DNA of 64,000 nucleotides, from assembly GCF_002954455.1 (NCBI RefSeq), contig NZ_MSCC01000006.1, forward strand, positions 30,251 to 94,250. The letters run 5' to 3'. The notes below the pieces were generated by a model, which was given only the letters and a program-made list of their open reading frames with translations, made no database searches and was not told where the DNA came from. Both the position numbers and the translations under genes were made by a program. Below are positions 43,163 through 53,090 of the stretch, piece by piece. How positions within the stretch are numbered: the stretch's first letter is position 1; each line of letters starts with the position of its first letter. The stretch comes from Photobacterium aquimaris (GTDB taxonomy: Bacteria > Pseudomonadota > Gammaproteobacteria > Enterobacterales > Vibrionaceae).

Positions 43163-43624
43163 ATGAATGGAGCTGTGCGCATCGATGATTTAGATCGCGA
43201 TATTCTCAACGCATTAATGACAGATGCACGAGTACCCTACGCTGAAATGGCAAAAAGATTTAATGTTAGCCCTGCCACTGTCCATGTACGGGTTGAAAAA
43301 ATGCGTGCCTCTCAAATAATTACTGGCACAGAAGTGATAGTGAACCCCAAACTATTAGGCTATGACGTATGCTGTTTTATTGGCATTAATCTTTATGCGG
43401 CGCGTGATTATCACTCAGCACTTGAGAAACTCAATCAACTTGATGAAGTGGTAGAAGCTTATTACACCACTGGTGCTTACAATATTTTCGTAAAACTGAT
43501 GTGCCATTCAATTGAAGAGTTGCAGCATGTACTTATCAATAAACTACAAGCAATTGAGGAAGTCCAATCGACTGAAACCTTGATCTCATTACAAAACCCG
43601 ATCAATCGAAATGTCAAACCATAG
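43163..43624 (+). CDS. asnC: transcriptional regulator AsnC
   Basis: Lrp/AsnC-family regulator; in E. coli it activates asnA when asparagine is scarce. 153 residues: N-terminal winged helix-turn-helix (DDLDRDILNALMTDARVPY, SPATVHVRVEKM) and a RAM effector domain (GYDVCCFIGINL, EAYYTTGAYNIFVKLM, QSTETLISLQNPI). The end STETLISLQNPI...KP matches AsnC rather than Lrp. ATG at 43163 has AAAGGAA upstream. No asnA is in the window, so targets are elsewhere. Confidence 0.93.
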   Translation: MNGAVRIDDLDRDILNALMTDARVPYAEMAKRFNVSPATVHVRVEKMRASQIITGTEVIVNPKLLGYDVCCFIGINLYAARDYHSALEKLNQLDEVVEAYYTTGAYNIFVKLMCHSIEELQHVLINKLQAIEEVQSTETLISLQNPINRNVKP

Positions 43625-43638
43625 CGTTAACTTGCCAT

Positions 43639-43665
43639 AAAAAAAGCGAGCTCAAGCTCGCTTTT
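43639..43665. terminator. terminator between asnC and hemB
   Basis: Stem AAGCGAGC/GCTCGCTT with an A-run before and TTTT after, shared by the convergent genes. Confidence 0.88.
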
Positions 43666-43685
43666 GATCACGGACTAAATCCGCA

Positions 43686-44726
43686 TTATTTTTTCAAATT
43701 TAGCGCACGCTCAGCAGCGTCTGCTGCTAACCATTCAGCAACGGTCTTAGCAAAATACGTCAACACGCCATCAGCACCTGCACGCTTAAAGCACATTAAT
43801 GATTCCATTACAGTTTCACGCTCTTTAAGCCAACCATTTTGGAATGCCGCCATGTGCATCGCATACTCACCTGACACTTGGTAAGCATATGTCGGCACTT
43901 GAAGCTCTGATTTCACGCGACGTACCACATCTAAATATGGCATACCCGGTTTTACCATCACCATATCGGCACCTTCACTGATGTCCATTGCCACTTCATG
44001 CAATGCTTCATCACTGTTAGCAGGATCCATCTGATAAGTTTTCTTATCACCGCCTTTAAGGTTACCGCTTGAACCGACAGCATCACGAAACGGGCCATAG
44101 TAATTTGACGCATATTTAGCTGAGTAAGCCATAATTTGCGTATTAATATGACCCGCTTGCTCTAATGCTTCACGAATAGCGCCAATACGGCCATCCATCA
44201 TATCAGAAGGTGCAATCACATCCGCACCAGCATCAGCGTGCGATAATGCTTGTTTGATCAAAATATCAGTGGTGATGTCGTTAAGTACATAACCTTCATC
44301 ATCAATAATGCCGTCTTGACCATGAATAGTAAACGGATCTAACGCCACATCAGTGATCACACCGAGCTCTGGTACATGGGCTTTCAACGCGCGTACTGCC
44401 GTTTGTACTAAACCATCAACGTTATAAGCTTCTTCTGCTAATTCAGATTTAAACTGTTGTGATACGACTGGAAATAATGCGATTGCAGGCACACCAAGGC
44501 TAGCAATATAAGCGGCTTCTTCAAGTAATAAATCAATCGATAACCGCTCAATACCCGGCATCGAAGCCACATTTTCACGACGATCTGTGCCTTCAAGAAC
44601 AAACATCGGATAAATAAGATCATTAACAGATAACTGGTTTTCCGCCATCAAACGACGACTAAAATCATGCTTGCGAACTCGACGCATACGACGTCCAGGA
44701 AACGCACCTTGAATAGATACAGACAC
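43686..44726 (-). CDS. hemB: delta-aminolevulinate dehydratase (porphobilinogen synthase), Mg-type
   Basis: Condenses two 5-aminolevulinates to porphobilinogen, the step before hemC. 346 residues. Catalytic lysines are in MAYSAKYASN and MVKPGMPYLD. The metal-site segment reads DVALDPFTIHGQDG, with no cysteines where zinc enzymes such as E. coli HemB have a Cys cluster, so this belongs to the Mg-dependent group like Pseudomonas HemB. Start ATG at 44726. Alone on the minus strand, though it sits near the other hem genes. Confidence 0.96.
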   Translation of the reverse strand: MSVSIQGAFPGRRMRRVRKHDFSRRLMAENQLSVNDLIYPMFVLEGTDRRENVASMPGIERLSIDLLLEEAAYIASLGVPAIALFPVVSQQFKSELAEEAYNVDGLVQTAVRALKAHVPELGVITDVALDPFTIHGQDGIIDDEGYVLNDITTDILIKQALSHADAGADVIAPSDMMDGRIGAIREALEQAGHINTQIMAYSAKYASNYYGPFRDAVGSSGNLKGGDKKTYQMDPANSDEALHEVAMDISEGADMVMVKPGMPYLDVVRRVKSELQVPTYAYQVSGEYAMHMAAFQNGWLKERETVMESLMCFKRAGADGVLTYFAKTVAEWLAADAAERALNLKK

Positions 44727-44785
44727 GGTAAACTCCTTACAGATTAATGAGTATTGATAATATCACTCACATCACGAGGGGGGGA

Positions 44786-45565
44786 TTAAATTGCAAAAAA
44801 AGCTTGGCTGACTTGGTAAGAATTATTGACAACTTGCATTGCAGACTCACCACGACACTCGGCAATCACTGCGGCAATATGCGGTAAATATAACGGCTCA
44901 TTACGACTCGATTTCGGCTTTGGACGATAATCTCGTGGCAATAAATACGGGCAATCGGTTTCAATCATTAACCGCTGACTAGGAATAGTTTTAACAATCT
45001 GGCGTAACTCAGTGCCACGGCGTTCATCACAAATCCAACCAGTGATACCGATATGTAAATCAAGCGCCAAGCAATCGTCCAAGGCTTGTTGTGAGCCAGT
45101 AAAGCAATGCAATACTGCTGCGGGTAATTTATCGCGCCATGGTTTTAGAATAGCTAAAAAACGCTCATGAGCATCACGACAATGCATAAACACCGGCATA
45201 TTTAATTCAGCCGCTAATGCTAATTGCGCTTCAAACACTGCTTCTTGTTGCGGGCGCGGCGAAAAATCACGATTAAAATCTAAGCCACATTCTCCGATCG
45301 CCACCACCTCGGGTTGCTGCGCTAAAGCACGAATTTGCGACAATGCTAAATCGGTTACTGATTTGGCATCATGAGGGTGTACCCCTGCGGTGCTATAACA
45401 ATAATTTGGCCACTGCAGAGCCAATTGTTGAGCTGCAACGCTTTCTTCAATACTGGTGCCGGTGATAACCAGTCCTTTCACACCTACTGCTTGAGCACGT
45501 GTAATAACCTCTGCGCGATCTTTATCAAACCGACTATTGGTAAGGTTAACGCCAATATCTATCAT
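44786..45565 (-). CDS. tatD: TatD family metal-dependent nuclease
   Basis: DNase linked to DNA repair and turnover; not needed for Tat export. About 259 residues. IDIGVNLTNSRFD, STAGVHPHDA, IGECGLDFNRD, FMHCRDAHE, LHCFTGS and ETDCPYLLPRDYRP carry the metal-binding His, Glu and Asp of the TatD barrel. The ATG at 45565 gives the conserved first residues; ATG 45577 and TTG 45580 are alternatives. A terminator separates it from tatC upstream, so it has its own promoter. Confidence 0.93.
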   Translation of the reverse strand: MIDIGVNLTNSRFDKDRAEVITRAQAVGVKGLVITGTSIEESVAAQQLALQWPNYCYSTAGVHPHDAKSVTDLALSQIRALAQQPEVVAIGECGLDFNRDFSPRPQQEAVFEAQLALAAELNMPVFMHCRDAHERFLAILKPWRDKLPAAVLHCFTGSQQALDDCLALDLHIGITGWICDERRGTELRQIVKTIPSQRLMIETDCPYLLPRDYRPKPKSSRNEPLYLPHIAAVIAECRGESAMQVVNNSYQVSQAFFAI

Positions 45566-45657
45566 TTGTTTTTCCATCAACTAATCAATGATCATAATCA
45601 GCAGTATATCGAGCATAGCGTTAGCTGACTATCTTGAGCATGACATTATTACACCCA

Positions 45658-45690
45658 TAAAAAACCGACACTAATGTCGGTTTTTTTCAT
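45658..45690 (-). terminator. terminator of the tat operon
   Basis: Stem AAACCGACA/TGTCGGTTT; A-run left of it becomes the minus-strand T-run after tatC. Confidence 0.88.
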
Positions 45691-45713
45691 CATCACAGGG
45701 CTTGTTAACCCTA

Positions 45714-46493
45714 TTATTTGCTGATGCTCTTCACGTCTTGCTGTTCATCATCGTCGTATTCGTCTTCATCATCTTTACGAATGTAAAAACGTGAGAAGAA
45801 TAAACCGACTTCAAACAACAAACACATAGGTACTGCTAACAAAGTCTGAGATAAAATATCAGGCGGCGTTAACAACATACCAACCACAAACGCGGCCACA
45901 ATGATATATGGGCGTTTACTGCGTAACGTTTCAGGATCGGTTGCACCGGTCCAACACAACAGAATAATCGCTACTGGAATCTCAAACGCGATACCAAATG
46001 CCATAAATAACGACAGTACGAAATCGAGATAACTTGAAATATCTGTTGCCACTTCAACTCCATGCGGAGCGACGCTGGTAAAGAACTTAAACACCAATGG
46101 AAACACAACAAAATAAGCAAACGCAACACCGGCATAAAACAGCAATGAGCTGGACACCAAGAGCGGCATAATAAGCTTACGTTCATGTTTGTATAAACCT
46201 GGCGCCACAAAAGCCCACAGTTGATACAAAATCATTGGTACAGCAATAAACACAGCGGTAACTAAAGTGAGTTTTATCGGTGTAAAGAAGGGTGACGCAA
46301 CATCAGTTGCGATCATAGTGGCACCAACTGGCATACGTTCAACCAAAGGTGCAGCTACAAAAGCATAAATGTCTTTCGAAAACCAAACAATACAGACAAA
46401 AACCACCAGCACGCTGATGAGAGAGCGCAGAATCCGTGTACGCAGCTCAAGTAAATGGCTGAATAACGGCTGCGAATCTTCGACAGTCGACAT
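45714..46493 (-). CDS. tatC: Sec-independent protein translocase TatC
   Basis: Polytopic receptor for twin-arginine signal peptides. 259 residues, six membrane segments, opening with PLFSHLLELRTRILRSL, then FVAPGLYKHERK and FPLVFKFF. The C-terminal tail is unusually acidic (EDEYDDDEQQ). 11 bases after tatB. Confidence 0.96.
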   Translation of the reverse strand: MSTVEDSQPLFSHLLELRTRILRSLISVLVVFVCIVWFSKDIYAFVAAPLVERMPVGATMIATDVASPFFTPIKLTLVTAVFIAVPMILYQLWAFVAPGLYKHERKLIMPLLVSSSLLFYAGVAFAYFVVFPLVFKFFTSVAPHGVEVATDISSYLDFVLSLFMAFGIAFEIPVAIILLCWTGATDPETLRSKRPYIIVAAFVVGMLLTPPDILSQTLLAVPMCLLFEVGLFFSRFYIRKDDEDEYDDDEQQDVKSISK

Positions 46494-46504
46494 AGTGATG
46501 TAAT

Positions 46505-46843
46505 TTATTCCTGCTTATTAGAAGTCGTTGCTGAGGGTTGCTCGCTTTTATCAGCATAGGGACGTTGCACATCAGAAGCGACTTTTTTAAGTTCATCAAC
46601 AGACTCTTGCAATTCAGGCGCGATGTCCTTCATTCCCATTTGCTCAGCTTTTTTTAAATTAGCTTGCAGTTCCTGAATTTTCAGTTCCTGAGCTAATTCA
46701 TCTTTGACTGAGTTTGCCATATTACGGGCAGCGCCTATCCACTGCGATACGGTACGTATCGCAACGGGTAGACGTTCCGGCCCCAGTACTACCAATCCCA
46801 CCACGGAGATCAGCACTAACTCCCAGAACCCGATATCAAACAC
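46505..46843 (-). CDS. tatB: Sec-independent protein translocase TatB
   Basis: 112 residues: MFDIGFWELVLISVVGLVVLG membrane helix, PERLP hinge, amphipathic helix and charged tail. The Glu in the membrane helix (FWEL) marks TatB against TatA. Forms the receptor complex with TatC. Starts three bases after tatA. Confidence 0.95.
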   Translation of the reverse strand: MFDIGFWELVLISVVGLVVLGPERLPVAIRTVSQWIGAARNMANSVKDELAQELKIQELQANLKKAEQMGMKDIAPELQESVDELKKVASDVQRPYADKSEQPSATTSNKQE

Positions 46844-46846
46844 GTC

Positions 46847-47107
46847 TTAAACCTGCTCTTTGTCTTTTTGACTCGTTGTAGTCTGATCAGCGCTTTGCTG
46901 CTCATCCGCAATTTTCTTCTGCTCAAAATCTGCATCAGGTGTTTCTTTTTTCGCAGCTGGTGCTGAATCTTCATCACCCATTGCTTTTTTGAAACCCTTA
47001 ACGGCAGAGCCCAAGTCGCCACCCAATGTGCGTAACTTCTTAGTTCCGAACAACAGAACAATGATCAGTGCAATAATTAGCAATTGCCAGATACTGATAC
47101 CACCCAT
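46847..47107 (-). CDS. tatA: Sec-independent protein translocase TatA
   Basis: 86 residues: short membrane helix (ISIWQLLIIALIIVLLFG), FGTKKLRTLGGDLGSAVKGFKKAM amphipathic helix with the FGxKKL hinge, and a polar tail. Oligomerises to form the Tat pore. First of tatABC, about 85 bases after ubiB, as in enterics. Confidence 0.96.
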   Translation of the reverse strand: MGGISIWQLLIIALIIVLLFGTKKLRTLGGDLGSAVKGFKKAMGDEDSAPAAKKETPDADFEQKKIADEQQSADQTTTSQKDKEQV

Positions 47108-47191
47108 GCTTATTTTACCTCAGCTTTATGTGGTTAATAACGGAGTGCGTTGGTTCAACGCAACTATAAGTATAGGCGAAACCTGAATCGA

Positions 47192-48829
47192 TTACTTTCG
47201 ACAGGCTCGCCATCCCAGCAACCAAAATACCGCTCCTGCTCCAGCTGCAATAGCAGGATAGGTGGTAACATGATCACCAAAAAGTATGGCAGCACACACC
47301 ATCATGGTGGCACCAATACCAAAATAAAATCTTGCCTTACCTTGGTTACGCCGACTATCCATGAAATTATCATAGAGTGTATCGAGTCGTTGGTTCATAA
47401 CCTTGCCTTGGCGCAAACTGTCGTAAAGTAATTCCGGTAATTCTGGTAACTTTTCAGCCCAAAACGGTGCTTTACTCTTTACAGCCTCAATAATGGCTTG
47501 CGGCCCGACTTGACGCGACATCCAATCTTCTAAAAATGGTTTCGCGGTTGCCCACAAATCAAGCTGCGGATACAGTTGTCGTCCAAGACCTTCAACATAA
47601 AGTAAGGTCTTTTGTAATAACACTAACTGTGGTTGTACTTCCATATTAAACCGACGTGCGGTATTGAATAAATTCAGTAATACATGCCCAAATGATATTT
47701 CACATAATGGCTTTTCAAAAATAGGTTCGCACACAGTACGAATGGCCACTTCAAAGGCATCGATGTTAGTATCAGCAGGCACCCAGCCAGAATCAACGTG
47801 TAATTCTGCTACCTTGCGATAGTCACGATTAAAGAACGCCAACAGATTTTCAGCTAAGTAGCGTTTATCTTCACGATTTAACGTTCCAACAATACCACAG
47901 TCCAACGCAATCCATTGTGGATCATGTGGATGCTCATACGAAACAAAAATATTCCCTGGGTGCATGTCGGCGTGAAAGAAACTATCACGGAATACCTGCG
48001 TAAAAAATATATTTACCGCATTTTCCGATAATAATTTTAAATCAGTACCATTGGCTTTTAATGCTTCAATGTCTGAAACCTGAATACCATATATGCGTTC
48101 CATGACAAGCAGATTAACACTACTATAATCTGTGAAAACTTCTGGTACGTACAGCGAATCATCGCCTTCAAAATTACGTCGAAGTTGAATTCCATTGGCA
48201 GCTTCACGCATTAAATCCAGTTCATCAAGTAAGGTTTTTTCATATTCCCTTACCACTTCAACCGGACGTAAGCGCCGCGCTTGTGGTTGCAGCCGAGAAA
48301 CTATCTCGGCCATCCTGTACATCAGCTTAATATCAGCTTCAATGATCGGCTTTATATCCGGCCGAATAACTTTAAAGACAATTTCGCGACCATTTTCTTT
48401 CATGGTTGCGGTATGCACTTGAGCAATTGACGCTGATGCTAACGCAACCTCATCAAAATCATCAAACCATTGCTCAATTGGGCAACCTAATGACGCTTCA
48501 ATGGTTCGTTTCGCTAGCTGACCATCAAATGGCGCTACCTGATCTTGTAGTAATGCTAATTGATCAGCAATATGAGGCGGAAATAAATCACGTCGAGTCG
48601 ACATCATTTGACCGAACTTAATCCACACCGGACCAAGTTCTTGTAATGCTAACCGTAACCGCTCACCTAATGGCTTATCAGGATACTCATTTTTAATCCA
48701 AAATAACGATTTACGTATTTTTTGGGGCAATTCAGAGCGTGGATCTTGTGGAATGAAATCATCCAAACCGTAACGTAACTGCACTTCAACAATGCGGTAA
48801 AGACGTTTAATTTCACGAATAGTCATCAT
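47192..48829 (-). CDS. ubiB: ubiquinone biosynthesis kinase-like protein UbiB
   Basis: Atypical ABC1/ADCK protein needed for coenzyme Q synthesis. 545 residues (E. coli 546). The KxGQ motif is in IKFGQMMSTRRDLFP, the A-rich loop SASIAQVH replaces a normal glycine loop, and the metal/catalytic segments HADMHPGNIF and ALDCGIVG follow. Two membrane segments close the protein (FGIGATMMVCAAILFG, AIAAGAGAVFWLLG). Operon ubiE-ubiJ-ubiB as in E. coli. Confidence 0.96.
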   Translation of the reverse strand: MMTIREIKRLYRIVEVQLRYGLDDFIPQDPRSELPQKIRKSLFWIKNEYPDKPLGERLRLALQELGPVWIKFGQMMSTRRDLFPPHIADQLALLQDQVAPFDGQLAKRTIEASLGCPIEQWFDDFDEVALASASIAQVHTATMKENGREIVFKVIRPDIKPIIEADIKLMYRMAEIVSRLQPQARRLRPVEVVREYEKTLLDELDLMREAANGIQLRRNFEGDDSLYVPEVFTDYSSVNLLVMERIYGIQVSDIEALKANGTDLKLLSENAVNIFFTQVFRDSFFHADMHPGNIFVSYEHPHDPQWIALDCGIVGTLNREDKRYLAENLLAFFNRDYRKVAELHVDSGWVPADTNIDAFEVAIRTVCEPIFEKPLCEISFGHVLLNLFNTARRFNMEVQPQLVLLQKTLLYVEGLGRQLYPQLDLWATAKPFLEDWMSRQVGPQAIIEAVKSKAPFWAEKLPELPELLYDSLRQGKVMNQRLDTLYDNFMDSRRNQGKARFYFGIGATMMVCAAILFGDHVTTYPAIAAGAGAVFWLLGWRACRK

Positions 48830-48834
48830 GGCTA

Positions 48835-49437
48835 TTATCGCTCAAGTAGCTGATTTAATCGGGCCTCAAAACAGGCGGTAGCAGATTTCAAGTCATCAAC
48901 TTGATCTGCAAAGTAGGCTATTTCTAACGGCTGTGGTAATAATTTCCACTCTTCCGTTAGCGTTTGTGCCAAATTTTGCTGGCGTTTAAGCAACCGCTGC
49001 TGAATAAACTTTCCGCTCGATTTCACGCCGCAAACCATAGTATGAGCTACAATATCACCACTATAATGTGATAACTTTTCTTCAATATCAGGTTTTAAGC
49101 CGCTCAACAAACTCGAAAAATGCTGGGCTAATTGTAAATCACCTTCAAGTGATAACTTATCGGCTTTAATTAACTGAGTTAGATTCGCTTGTTGACGTAA
49201 TTCAGGTAGCACACTTAAGTTAAGCGCCAATTGACAATCAACCTCGCCTTCGTAAGCTGCTAACACATCAATTTGCTGACTAAAGATAAAATATAACGTT
49301 TTGCCAAATTCATTCAACGTCACGCAGATCACTTTGCCGCGTAAACGAGATAAACGACGCTGGCTATCAGCATCGTCTTTTACTAACTGATTAAGCGCCG
49401 TTTCTATCGCGCCAGTAACAAATGCATCTATTGGCAT
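48835..49437 (-). CDS. ubiJ: ubiquinone biosynthesis accessory factor UbiJ
   Basis: Lipid-binding member of the soluble Ubi complex. 200 residues: an SCP2-like N-terminal domain (VLPELRQQANLTQLIKADKLSLEGD) and a C-terminal coiled coil ending in LESRLNQLLE-like sequence. The start ATG at 49437, with GAGG upstream, gives the family N-terminus; an in-frame stretch reaching 49476 overlaps ubiE and is rejected. Low identity is normal for UbiJ; the position settles it. Confidence 0.92.
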   Translation of the reverse strand: MPIDAFVTGAIETALNQLVKDDADSQRRLSRLRGKVICVTLNEFGKTLYFIFSQQIDVLAAYEGEVDCQLALNLSVLPELRQQANLTQLIKADKLSLEGDLQLAQHFSSLLSGLKPDIEEKLSHYSGDIVAHTMVCGVKSSGKFIQQRLLKRQQNLAQTLTEEWKLLPQPLEIAYFADQVDDLKSATACFEARLNQLLER

Positions 49438-49444
49438 AGGGGCC

Positions 49445-50200
49445 TCAGAACTTATAGCCACGGTGCAAAGCAACAATACCGCCGGTTAAGTTGTAGTAGG
49501 AAGTCTGATCAAAGCCAGCCTCATCCATCATGCTCTGTAATGTTGTTTGATCAGGGTGCATGCGAATAGATTCAGCCAAGTAACGATAGCTTTCACTGTC
49601 GTTAGCAATCACTTCACCGATTTTAGGTAGCAAGTGGAATGAATAAGCATCATAGATTTTTGATAATGGTTCTAAAATCGGCTTAGAAAATTCCAACACT
49701 AACAAACGTCCACCCGGTTTTAACACTCGGTACATCGAACGCAATGCTTGCTCTTTATCGGTGACATTACGCAAACAAAAGCTAATCGTAATACAGTCAA
49801 AATAATTATCTGGAAAAGGCAATTCTTCGGCATTGGCTTGCACGTAACCGACGTTACCCACAATACCACTGTCACGTAATTTACTGCGGCCAACCTTTAA
49901 CATCGAGTTATTAATATCGGCTAAAATAACCTGACCGCTGTCACCCACAATACGAGAAAATTTAGCGGTTAAATCGCCGGTACCACCGCCTAAATCCAGA
50001 ACGCGTTGACCACGGCGCACACCACTGCAGTCAATCGTAAACCGTTTCCATACACGGTGAATACCCATCGACATTAAATCGTTCATAATGTCGTACTTTG
50101 CCGCTACTGAGTGGAATACTTCAGCAACCATGGTTGCTTTTTCTTCTTTGGCCACGGTACGAAAGCCAAAGTGGGTCGTGTCTTGTGTGGTGTCCGTCAT
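49445..50200 (-). CDS. ubiE: demethylmenaquinone/ubiquinone C-methyltransferase UbiE
   Basis: SAM-dependent C-methylation of both quinone types. 251 residues (as E. coli). THFGFRTVAKEEKATMV, FHSVAAKYDIMNDLMS, LDLGGGTGDLTAKFS (motif I), FCLRNVTDKEQALRSMYRVLKPGG and YNLTGGIVALHRGYKF. ATG at 50200 matches homologue starts; ATG 50230 is in frame but adds ten residues without homology. Confidence 0.96.
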   Translation of the reverse strand: MTDTTQDTTHFGFRTVAKEEKATMVAEVFHSVAAKYDIMNDLMSMGIHRVWKRFTIDCSGVRRGQRVLDLGGGTGDLTAKFSRIVGDSGQVILADINNSMLKVGRSKLRDSGIVGNVGYVQANAEELPFPDNYFDCITISFCLRNVTDKEQALRSMYRVLKPGGRLLVLEFSKPILEPLSKIYDAYSFHLLPKIGEVIANDSESYRYLAESIRMHPDQTTLQSMMDEAGFDQTSYYNLTGGIVALHRGYKF

Positions 50201-50335
50201 GCTCAATCCATTATGTGTCCTCGCGCTCATTTCAATGTCACCATAAAATAGCGAACGAGGATTAAATTCATTTATTCAACTGGCTTAGTGTACTTGATGG
50301 TGGTCGTTTGCTCAAAGTGGTTTACTCCTTAAGCA

Positions 50336-51868
50336 CTATAAATCCGACTTTGATATGGCGGTTATATGTGAAAAACCACGAGAATCATGCAGTTGCGACT
50401 GCGACTTTTCTACTAACTGCGGACTAATATCACGCTTCACTTCCACTCCTAAGAGTTTAAAGCTTTCCGCTTGGCGAATGACATTGCCACGTCCGCTGGC
50501 TAACTTATTCATTGCACTATGATAACTTTGATTCGCTTTCTCCAATGATGATCCTAACCCTTCCATATCAGTCACAAATAAGCGTAATTTGTCGTACAAT
50601 TTACTCGCTCGCTCGGCAATTTCTTTGGCGTTTTGATTTTGATGTTCATTACGCCATAAATTACTAATTGTGCGTAGTGCCACCAGTAATGTAGTCGGGC
50701 TAACCAACATGATATTAAGATCCATCGCATCTCGAATCAGTTTCGGATCAGCAGCTATGGCTGCTTGAAAGGCTGGTTCAACCGGAATAAACATCAGAAC
50801 ATAATCAAGACTTTGAACCCCATGGAGCTGATGATAGTCCTTACGGCTTAGTCCTCTCATATGGGCCCGCATCGACGCAATATGTTCACTGATAGCTAAT
50901 TCCCGCTCAGCCACGGTGTCAGCATTAAAGAAACGCTCATAGGCCACCAATGACATTTTGGCATCCACCACCACATCTTTTTGCTGCGGTAAATGCACCA
51001 CCACATCGGGTTGATAACGTTTGCCGTCTTCATTTTCTAAGCTAACTTGAGTTTGATATTCATAGCCTTCACGTAAACCTGATTCAGTTAACACGCGCGC
51101 AAGCACCACTTCCCCCCAATTACCTTGAGCTTTATTGTCTCCTTTTAACGCTTGAGTAAGGTTAACCGCTTCCTGCGCCATCTGCTCATTAAGCTGCTTA
51201 AGGTGATTAATTTGATGCACTAAGGTGTGCCGTTCACGTGACTCTTGAGTAAAGTTATCATTAACCTGCTTTTTGAAACCTTCAAGTTGCTCTTTGAGTG
51301 GACTCAACAAGTTTTGTAAGCTGATCTTATTCTGCTCATCCACCGTTCGAGTCTTCTGCTCAAATAAGCGATTAGCTAAACTTTCAAATTGAATACGCAG
51401 ACGTTCTTCTGCATTTTCTAGTAGTTTAATTTTTTCATCAGCTGCTTTTTGTTCTTCAAAATGACGTGCATCTTGTTCGCGTATATCCGCCTCTAGACGG
51501 GCATTAATCACTCGTGAATTATCTAACTGTTCAAATAAATACTGTTTTTCATTTTGAAGCGCTTCAAAGTGACGCATTTTTTCAACTGCAGCCGATAAAT
51601 TACCGTGTAATTGGCGGATTTCATGCGTCAAACGGTCGCGTTCATCATCCATTTGTTCAAGATCTTGATTACGTTCATCAAGTTGTTGTTGCAATTGCTG
51701 CTCGCGGGCTTGTAATAAACGAATATCAGCTTGCGCTTGCTGCTGATGAAGTTGCAATATTTGTGTAAAACGTCCCTTTAACCATAGCGTGGTGATCACA
51801 CTTGCAGCAGTGGCCGCAGAAGCTGCCGCCAACAGTAAAATAACACTGCCACTTAACCATTCCGTCAT
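50336..51868 (-). CDS. rmuC: DNA recombination protein RmuC
   Basis: Limits inversion at short inverted repeats in E. coli. 510 residues: N-terminal membrane helix (VILLLAAASAATAASVITTLWL), a long coiled coil (about 30-200), then the RmuC nuclease-like domain with GNWGEVVLARVLTESGLREG, QPDVVVHLP, DAKMSLVAYERFF and SPTTLLVALRTI. In the conserved rmuC-ubiEJB-tatABC order. Confidence 0.94.
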   Translation of the reverse strand: MTEWLSGSVILLLAAASAATAASVITTLWLKGRFTQILQLHQQQAQADIRLLQAREQQLQQQLDERNQDLEQMDDERDRLTHEIRQLHGNLSAAVEKMRHFEALQNEKQYLFEQLDNSRVINARLEADIREQDARHFEEQKAADEKIKLLENAEERLRIQFESLANRLFEQKTRTVDEQNKISLQNLLSPLKEQLEGFKKQVNDNFTQESRERHTLVHQINHLKQLNEQMAQEAVNLTQALKGDNKAQGNWGEVVLARVLTESGLREGYEYQTQVSLENEDGKRYQPDVVVHLPQQKDVVVDAKMSLVAYERFFNADTVAERELAISEHIASMRAHMRGLSRKDYHQLHGVQSLDYVLMFIPVEPAFQAAIAADPKLIRDAMDLNIMLVSPTTLLVALRTISNLWRNEHQNQNAKEIAERASKLYDKLRLFVTDMEGLGSSLEKANQSYHSAMNKLASGRGNVIRQAESFKLLGVEVKRDISPQLVEKSQSQLHDSRGFSHITAISKSDL

Positions 51869-52100
51869 ATTAAATACTCAACCAAAAACCACCGAATCCA
51901 TTTCTGTTATAAGGCTAAGTCGATACTGGATCAATGTCCAGTTCAGTGGTTTTTATTGATATTGCTATCACTGTTTTTATTCAACGCTTGTGTCTATTTA
52001 TGCGTCTACGATCACAGCCTTATCGTGGTTCACTAGAGCCAATTAAACTGCATCTATTACACTGCCTGCTTCATTTAAAGGAATAAATCGAGAATCTGTC

Positions 52101-53006
52101 ATGAACGAACGTCATGCCATTGGTTATGGTCTTGCGGCGGTATTATTGTGGTCGACGGTTGCTACCGCATTTAAAATTACCCTGAATTATTTTTCACCGC
52201 CACAGATGGTAGTGATTGCGAGTCTGGTTTCAATTGTTGCGTTAATTATTATTGCAACTTACCAAGGAACACTTTGTCACTTATTTTCAACTTTTCATGC
52301 TCGGCCCTGGTATTACCTTACTTTAGGGCTTATAAACCCTTTCGCTTATTACTTAGTGTTATTTAAAGCTTACGCCTTATTACCGGCTTCGCAGGCGCAA
52401 CCATTAAATTATAGCTGGGCGATTACGCTGACCCTTATGGCTGCACTCTTTTTACATCAAAAAATTCGCCGTCAAGATTGGATAGCCTGTGGCTTAGGCT
52501 ATTTAGGGGTGGTGATAATTGCAACTAATGGTGATCTGCTCGCGCTCCAATTTGATAGCCCACTCGGGGTCGGGTTAGCCTTATTTTCCACCTTGTTATG
52601 GGCGCTGTATTGGATCATCAATACCAAAAATAATGCCGATCCTGTATTAGGGCTCTTACTGGGTTTTTTAACCTCGTTGCCTTTTTCGATTGGGTTAAGT
52701 TTTTACTTGGGCGGCTGGCAATCAATACCGTGGCAAGGATGGGCAGCGGTCACTTATGTCGGTTTATTTGAAATGGGGATCACTTTCGTTTTATGGCTCA
52801 ATGCGCTCCGTTTAACTGCTAATACCGCCCGTATCAGTAATTTAATCTTTATTTCGCCGTTTATTTCACTACTGTTATTGGCCACCATCATTGGCGAACA
52901 AATAGCAGCTTCAACTATCATCGGACTGTTGTTCATTATTAGCGGATTAGTGATCCAACAATGGCGTTCAAAATCATCACCTTCCTCTGAAGTGCAACAG
53001 CCATAA
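52101..53006 (+). CDS. EamA-family DMT transporter
   Basis: 301 residues with ten membrane segments in two EamA repeats (ERHAIGYGLAAVLLWSTVATAFK; LLGFLTSLPFSIGLSFY). Drug/metabolite transporter superfamily, substrate unknown, probably an amino acid or metabolite exporter. AAAGGAA precedes the ATG. Convergent with the Bcr/CflA gene. Confidence 0.88.
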   Translation: MNERHAIGYGLAAVLLWSTVATAFKITLNYFSPPQMVVIASLVSIVALIIIATYQGTLCHLFSTFHARPWYYLTLGLINPFAYYLVLFKAYALLPASQAQPLNYSWAITLTLMAALFLHQKIRRQDWIACGLGYLGVVIIATNGDLLALQFDSPLGVGLALFSTLLWALYWIINTKNNADPVLGLLLGFLTSLPFSIGLSFYLGGWQSIPWQGWAAVTYVGLFEMGITFVLWLNALRLTANTARISNLIFISPFISLLLLATIIGEQIAASTIIGLLFIISGLVIQQWRSKSSPSSEVQQP

Positions 53007-53023
53007 TCTAAAACACACCTAAA

Positions 53024-53055
53024 AATAAAGCCTGTCATCAAGACAGGCTTTATAA
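53024..53055. terminator. bidirectional terminator
   Basis: Stem AAAGCCTGTC/GACAGGCTTT (53028-53051) between the convergent EamA and Bcr/CflA genes. Confidence 0.85.
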
Positions 53056-53090
53056 CAATGCACATTCAATCGCCGCTAACTAATAACGGC

